Assembly (NCBI RefSeq): GCF_041075285.1 | Contig: NZ_CP163512.1 | Location: forward strand, 3,224,001-3,288,000 | Length of the DNA: 64,000 nt | From: Providencia rettgeri | GTDB taxonomy: Bacteria > Pseudomonadota > Gammaproteobacteria > Enterobacterales > Enterobacteriaceae | Direction: 5' to 3' | In this document: positions 62,367 to 64,000 of the stretch, piece after piece | How positions within the stretch are numbered: the first letter of the stretch is position 1 | Layout: every line of letters begins with the position of its first letter | The notes under the pieces: generated by a model | Database searches by the model: none | Told to the model about the DNA's origin: nothing | What the model saw: the letters and a program-made list of their open reading frames with translations, nothing else | Program-made: the position numbers and the translations under genes

Positions 62367-63260
62367 ATGAGCCAGCAAAATACTACCAAAGGCGTATTAT
62401 GTGCCTTAGGCGCCTATTTTATTTGGGGTGTCGCACCTATTTATTTTAAAAGCATCCAAGAAGTGCCCGCAGAAGAAATTCTGACTCATCGTATTATTTG
62501 GTCATTTTTCTTTATGTTATTGTTATTAACTGTGACACGCCACTGGGATTATCTACGCCAAGTCCTCAAGCAGCCAAAAAAAATATTAATTTTAGGTGTT
62601 ACAGCAACCACAATTGCCTGTAACTGGCTGATCTATATTTGGGCTGTCAATAATGGTCATATGTTACAAGCTAGTCTCGGCTATTTTATTAATCCGCTCG
62701 TTAATGTACTGTTCGGCATGCTCTTTTTACAAGAACGTTTCCGTCGTATGCAATGGATCGCGGTTGGCCTTGCTTTAACAGGTGTCTTAATCCAATTATG
62801 GCAATTCGGTTCTGTGCCTGTCATTGGCTTAAGCCTTGCGGTGACCTTCGCAACTTACGGATTATTACGTAAAAAATTGGGGGTTGATGCCCAAATTGGC
62901 ATGACCTTTGAAACACTTTGGTTGCTTCCTGTGGGGATCATCTTCCTGTTATTTTTTGCAGATAGTCCAACCAGCAACATGGGAATGAATGATTGGCACC
63001 TCAACGCATTGCTGATTGCCGCAGGCGTCATTACTACAGTACCATTATTGTTATTTACTGAAGCTGCTAACCATTTAAGACTCTCAACATTAGGTTTTTT
63101 CCAATATATGGGACCGAGTATTATGTTCTTGTTGGCGGTCTTTGTGTATGACGAAGTTATGACAGCCGAATTGCTAATCACCTTTGGTTTTATCTGGGTT
63201 GCATTAATTTTATTTACATTAGATGCATTATATACCCAACAAAAGCTGAGAAAAAAATAA
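62367..63260 (+). CDS. rarD: EamA-family transporter RarD
   Basis: The 297-residue inner-membrane protein has about ten transmembrane helices in two EamA repeats. It begins with GVLCALGAYFIWGVAPIYFK and has ACNWLIYIWAVNNGHMLQAS in part, both typical of RarD. The role is uncertain; the family has been labelled chloramphenicol-sensitive protein. It follows yigI as in E. coli. An AACGTAGGTTT/AAACCCACGTT hairpin follows. Confidence 0.95.
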   Translation: MSQQNTTKGVLCALGAYFIWGVAPIYFKSIQEVPAEEILTHRIIWSFFFMLLLLTVTRHWDYLRQVLKQPKKILILGVTATTIACNWLIYIWAVNNGHMLQASLGYFINPLVNVLFGMLFLQERFRRMQWIAVGLALTGVLIQLWQFGSVPVIGLSLAVTFATYGLLRKKLGVDAQIGMTFETLWLLPVGIIFLLFFADSPTSNMGMNDWHLNALLIAAGVITTVPLLLFTEAANHLRLSTLGFFQYMGPSIMFLLAVFVYDEVMTAELLITFGFIWVALILFTLDALYTQQKLRKK

Positions 63261-63698
63261 CGCTCATTGTGTCATTATTGTATCTCTAGCAGCCATTAAT
63301 TAGCCTTATATCTAAACATCAACGTAGGTTTTATTTTGAAACCCACGTTGGTGTTTCATTATATGGAACTAAACTAGTTAATTTCATTAATGGAAACAAA
63401 CTCACCAATTCCGTTTTTAATGCGTTAAAGGTTTTATTTTAAATAACCTTAAATAAAATAGATTAATTATCATTAACCATTTTAATTTATATTTTTATTT
63501 AAAATAATTCACATAAAATCAATTGGTTATGCGATATTTATTGAGCTTGATTTTCTAAAAAAAATGGCTATTATTTAACTTATCTTAAACTCATTTCAAT
63601 TAACAGCTTATCTATCAAACAACTTATTGAAATAAAAGTAGTTGTCTATTTTTTTAAATTAATGATTGCTTAATAGGCGCTTGGTAATTATATTGTAC
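63261..63698. other. AT-rich gene-free region downstream of rarD
   Basis: Apart from the hairpin at 63320-63350 and a GGTT/AACC dyad near 63430-63450, I see no gene, repeat or regulatory motif here. Confidence 0.5.
63320..63350 (+). terminator. Probable terminator of rarD
   Basis: AACGTAGGTTT/AAACCCACGTT arms with one mismatch and a 7-nt loop lie 60 bp after the rarD stop. The following sequence (GGTGTTTCATT) is only moderately T-rich. Confidence 0.55.
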
Positions 63699-63825
63699 GC
63701 CGCTTGTATTCACCCCAGCGGATGGTGATGGTCCGATTCATCACTGACGTTTCATTAAAGTGCGCACGATGACATGCATTTAACATGTCCTGGTGCGAGG
63801 TTTTCTGAAATTGAATACAACCGGC
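63699..63825. repeat. 127-bp palindromic element with 14-bp inverted ends
   Basis: The ends GCCGCTTGTATTCA (63699-63712) and its near-complement TGAATACAACCGGC (63812-63825) pair at 13 of 14 positions. Two inner hairpins are present: GTGATG/CATCAC, and CGCAC-GACATG with CATGTC-GTGCG. The whole folds as a three-way junction. Each strand carries a tiny ATG frame (about 16-17 codons). It could be a small non-autonomous mobile element or a structured RNA; I do not recognise it. Confidence 0.6.
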
Positions 63826-63870
63826 TCTAAAATTTAATTTAATACAACCATGTAGTGTTAATACTCAAAT

Positions 63871-64000
63871 AATTCGAAATCACAACTCGGCGGCAAGCAA
63901 GAGAGTCGCTAGCAGCATACAAAAGTATGTGACTAATGCGGCGAAGCCAACAACCTTGTGGTTCGAAGTAGGACGAGTACGACTCTAAATAATTCGAAAT
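63871..64000 (+). repeat. ERIC-like unit and the start of a second unit, cut by the window edge
   Basis: A unit starts AATTCGAAATCACAA and contains CGGCGGCAAG, a CATAC/GTATG palindrome followed by TGAC, GCCAACAAC and TTGTGGTTCGAA. The same AATTCGAAAT start recurs at 63991, 120 bp later, so a second tandem array probably continues past the window. Its sequence differs clearly from the 16177-16970 array. Confidence 0.75.

Overview
The window is a chromosomal segment of a gammaproteobacterium of the order Enterobacterales. The proteins are consistently close to E. coli orthologues, the intergenic DNA is AT-rich, and the gene order mixes conserved E. coli blocks with lineage-specific gaps. I infer a Morganellaceae member, most likely Providencia; this is from general resemblance only and no database was consulted. 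There is no prophage, integron or complete insertion sequence. The novelty lies in the intergenic DNA.

Layout. 1-2820: the 5' part of a PLP-dependent C-S lyase gene, a CyuP-like amino-acid permease and a divergent LysR regulator. 3062-9822: mdh / argR, a small membrane protein, mpl / fbp, ppa and ytfP. 9826-19631: tamB-tamA / msrA, a tandem ERIC array, ytfL, ytfK and ytfJ. 19795-25613: qseC-qseB / ygiW, nudK, and a cupin gene coupled to mqo. 25658-30164: cysQ, an apparently frameshifted membrane-protein gene, fklB / ytfB and cdh. 30292-37291: rpsF-priB-rpsR-rplI, nsrR-rnr-rlmB and purA. 37576-46393: the tsaE-amiB-mutL-miaA-hfq-hflX-hflK-hflC superoperon on the minus strand. 46654-49886: queG, a DnaA-box/IHF locus that looks like datA, three tRNA-Gly(GCC) genes, a decayed relBE toxin-antitoxin locus and orn. 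49991-55838: rsgA, psd, mscM and a small membrane protein. 55849-63260: a Sel1-repeat protein, then yigL-pldB-recQ-pldA on the minus strand and yigI and rarD on the plus strand. 63261-64000: AT-rich DNA with a palindromic 127-bp element and an ERIC-like repeat cut by the window edge.

Functional themes are envelope biogenesis and lipid turnover (tamAB, pldA, pldB, psd, cdh, mpl, amiB, mscM), RNA modification and decay (hfq, miaA, queG, tsaE, rnr, rlmB, orn, rsgA), central carbon metabolism (mdh, mqo, fbp, ppa) and stress control (nsrR, qseBC, ytfK, argR, hflKC).

The most interesting signals are non-coding. (i) Three copies of a 140-141 bp element with imperfect terminal inverted repeats and three internal palindromes each sit between two copies of the local terminator-type hairpin. 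The hairpin differs between loci but matches within each locus. (ii) Six tandem ERIC-like units contain a nested variable GAATAT hexamer. (iii) A likely datA equivalent carries four DnaA boxes and a perfect IHF consensus. (iv) A relBE fossil retains its operator-like palindrome. (v) A dispersed repeat supplies the C-terminus of one membrane protein. Several genes expected from E. coli gene order (nnr, rhtB/rhtC, yjeT) are absent from their usual positions.
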